A DNA stretch of 14,554 nucleotides from Bacteroidales bacterium (GTDB taxonomy: Bacteria; Bacteroidota; Bacteroidia; Bacteroidales; UBA1715). This document shows, piece after piece, positions 13,445 to 14,554 of this stretch (position 1 is its first letter; each line of letters starts with the position of its first letter). The notes beneath the pieces are model-generated. The model had not been told where the DNA came from, did no database searches, and was given only the letters and a program-made list of their open reading frames with translations. The stretch covers positions 1 through 14,554 of the forward strand of contig JAFZTG010000144.1 in assembly GCA_017618935.1 (NCBI GenBank). Reading direction: 5' to 3'. The position numbers and the translations under genes are program-made.

Positions 13445-14554
13445 TTATTCCTTAATCTCCGTTCCTTTTACGCTGATTTTGCGTCCATTAGGAAGAAGAA
13501 TGTATATTTTGCCATCTTTGAATACTTTTAGTGGCTTTTGGAGTTCGTCAACGTTGTCAAGTGACGGAATACCCAAATTTTGCTGATATTGTGCCACAAC
13601 AATCAAATCTGCCGTTATGTTTTTTATACTCTTACTCCAACCAGTAAATGTATAACCATCACGACTTGGATTTGGTGACAAGCCACGGGCGTTTTCTCCT
13701 TCCTTAACTTGCTCTGTTCCGAGGTCACTGCCATCCCAATCGCGATAAGTGACGGTGTAATATACCACATTTTTGGTGTATTGAGCGGTAAGAGTTGTAT
13801 TCTCTTTAATGTTGGCAAGTGGTGACGATGTTCCTGACAAGTCTATACCGTTTATAGAAACCTCATCAATCCAGAATGTACCAGACGCAGTAGTACCTTT
13901 CCATTGGAATTTTATTAATCCCGTATAAAGTTTTTCTTTATTGAAGTTGAGCCTGTCACCCAATCCCCATCCGGGGCCAGATATATCAGTCCAATTTACG
14001 GTTACAGGAGTCCAATCATCGTGACTTGGCACTCGGTAAATATGATAACTGTAATCAGTTACGCGTTCCGTACCTATTTCAACAATTACCTCATCTCCTT
14101 TATGATAGAATGTGAATCCTGTGGAACCGCTTAAATCAACTGCTTTGTCATTTTTATTCAAAGAGCAACCCATTCCAGCATAATCCTCTACGCCACTGAA
14201 CTCAAATTTTGCCGAATGAGTGGTAGCATTTGCTCCATCACTAACCATTGAATACGATGCGGTTCCTTTGCCCATATATTTAAACCAAGAACCTCCAAGC
14301 GTAGTGGTATTACCTTTCTCGCAATCGGCAACAAGAGTTCGTGCCGACGACGATTGCCAACCAGAGAATGTGTACCCATTCCGTGACGGAATTGTAGTAG
14401 GTTCGCCAGTTGCCGAGCCACCTTCTTCAACTTGTTCTTCGCCAAGCGGCGTGCCGTCCCAATCTTGATAAGACACGGTATAGTAGATTACATTTTGAAC
14501 ATATTGGGCTGTGAACGCTGTCGCTTCCATAATATTTGTCAATGATTTATCCCA
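13445..14554 (-). CDS. Surface protein with InlB-type repeats and a nested CBM11-like domain (5' partial)
   Basis: The frame is open to the window edge (WDKSLTNI precedes the TTG at 14542), so the start is outside. 369 residues are visible. Numbering from that TTG: the end of one InlB B-repeat (Listeria-Bacteroides repeat) at 1-17; a second repeat begins at about 18 (YYTVSYQDWDG...SRNGYTFSGW); a CBM11/galactose-binding-like domain at about 69-232 (VADCEKGNTTTLGGSWFKY, DLSGSTGFTFYHKGD, TDYSYHIYRVP, WTPVTVNWTDISGPGWG, FWIDEVSI); then the missing last strand of that repeat (LANIKENTTLTAQY, 242-255); and a full third repeat (256-322). The protein ends in a short tail, GKIYILLPNGRKISVKGTEIKE. The CBM suggests glucan binding and the repeats an extracellular location; both are inferred. 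Any catalytic domain lies off the window. Palindrome copy D follows its stop. Confidence 0.85.
   Translation of the reverse strand, partial: WDKSLTNIMEATAFTAQYVQNVIYYTVSYQDWDGTPLGEEQVEEGGSATGEPTTIPSRNGYTFSGWQSSSARTLVADCEKGNTTTLGGSWFKYMGKGTASYSMVSDGANATTHSAKFEFSGVEDYAGMGCSLNKNDKAVDLSGSTGFTFYHKGDEVIVEIGTERVTDYSYHIYRVPSHDDWTPVTVNWTDISGPGWGLGDRLNFNKEKLYTGLIKFQWKGTTASGTFWIDEVSINGIDLSGTSSPLANIKENTTLTAQYTKNVVYYTVTYRDWDGSDLGTEQVKEGENARGLSPNPSRDGYTFTGWSKSIKNITADLIVVAQYQQNLGIPSLDNVDELQKPLKVFKDGKIYILLPNGRKISVKGTEIKE

Overview
The window looks like a chromosomal segment of a Bacteroidales-type bacterium (phylum Bacteroidota), probably an uncultivated gut or rumen lineage. The taxon rests on several signs. 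There is a type IX secretion (T9SS) C-terminal sorting domain, a PorP/SprF remnant and InlB/Listeria-Bacteroides repeats. Start sites lack Shine-Dalgarno sequences, and promoters match the Bacteroidota pattern TTTG/ATTG - about 19 bp - TAnnTTTG. The housekeeping proteins also have Bacteroidota-like sequences. The habitat is inferred from the cellulase and the carbohydrate-binding module only.

Layout from left to right. (1) 1-3636: the 3' part of a giant multi-Ig surface protein ending in a T9SS sorting domain, closed by a strong terminator. (2) 3705-4847: an exported YD-repeat protein of unknown role. (3) 5000-7449: asnS, an SRPBCC-fold protein and queH, a cluster centred on tRNA charging and wobble modification. 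(4) 7544-9126: a NarL-type histidine kinase/response regulator pair with an ATGA overlap, converging on (5) 9150-10724 (minus): a secreted GH5 endoglucanase with an unexpected Spy/CpxP-like LTxxQ domain at its N terminus. (6) 10931-12690: tadA, an OmpH/Skp-like coiled-coil protein and ubiX, all on the plus strand and separated by palindromic repeats. (7) 12703-13343: two gene remnants head to head, the 3' end of a porP/sprF-like gene (minus) and the 3' end of gltX (plus), broken at the same point. (8) 13445 to the right edge (minus): the 3' part of a surface protein in which a CBM11-like domain is nested inside an InlB-type repeat.

The feature that ties the window together is a dispersed intergenic palindrome (half-site tgtagagacgYg) present four times, always between genes. 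It occurs on both sides of the broken porP/gltX junction, so both sides probably come from the same genome, whether the junction is a real rearrangement or an assembly misjoin.

No RNA genes, CRISPR arrays, transposase genes or phage genes were found. The genes are mostly ordinary housekeeping and secreted carbohydrate-active or surface functions. The most unusual points are the LTxxQ-GH5 fusion, the nested carbohydrate-binding domain, the palindrome family and the double gene truncation. I do not see a clear new multi-gene defence or mobile system.
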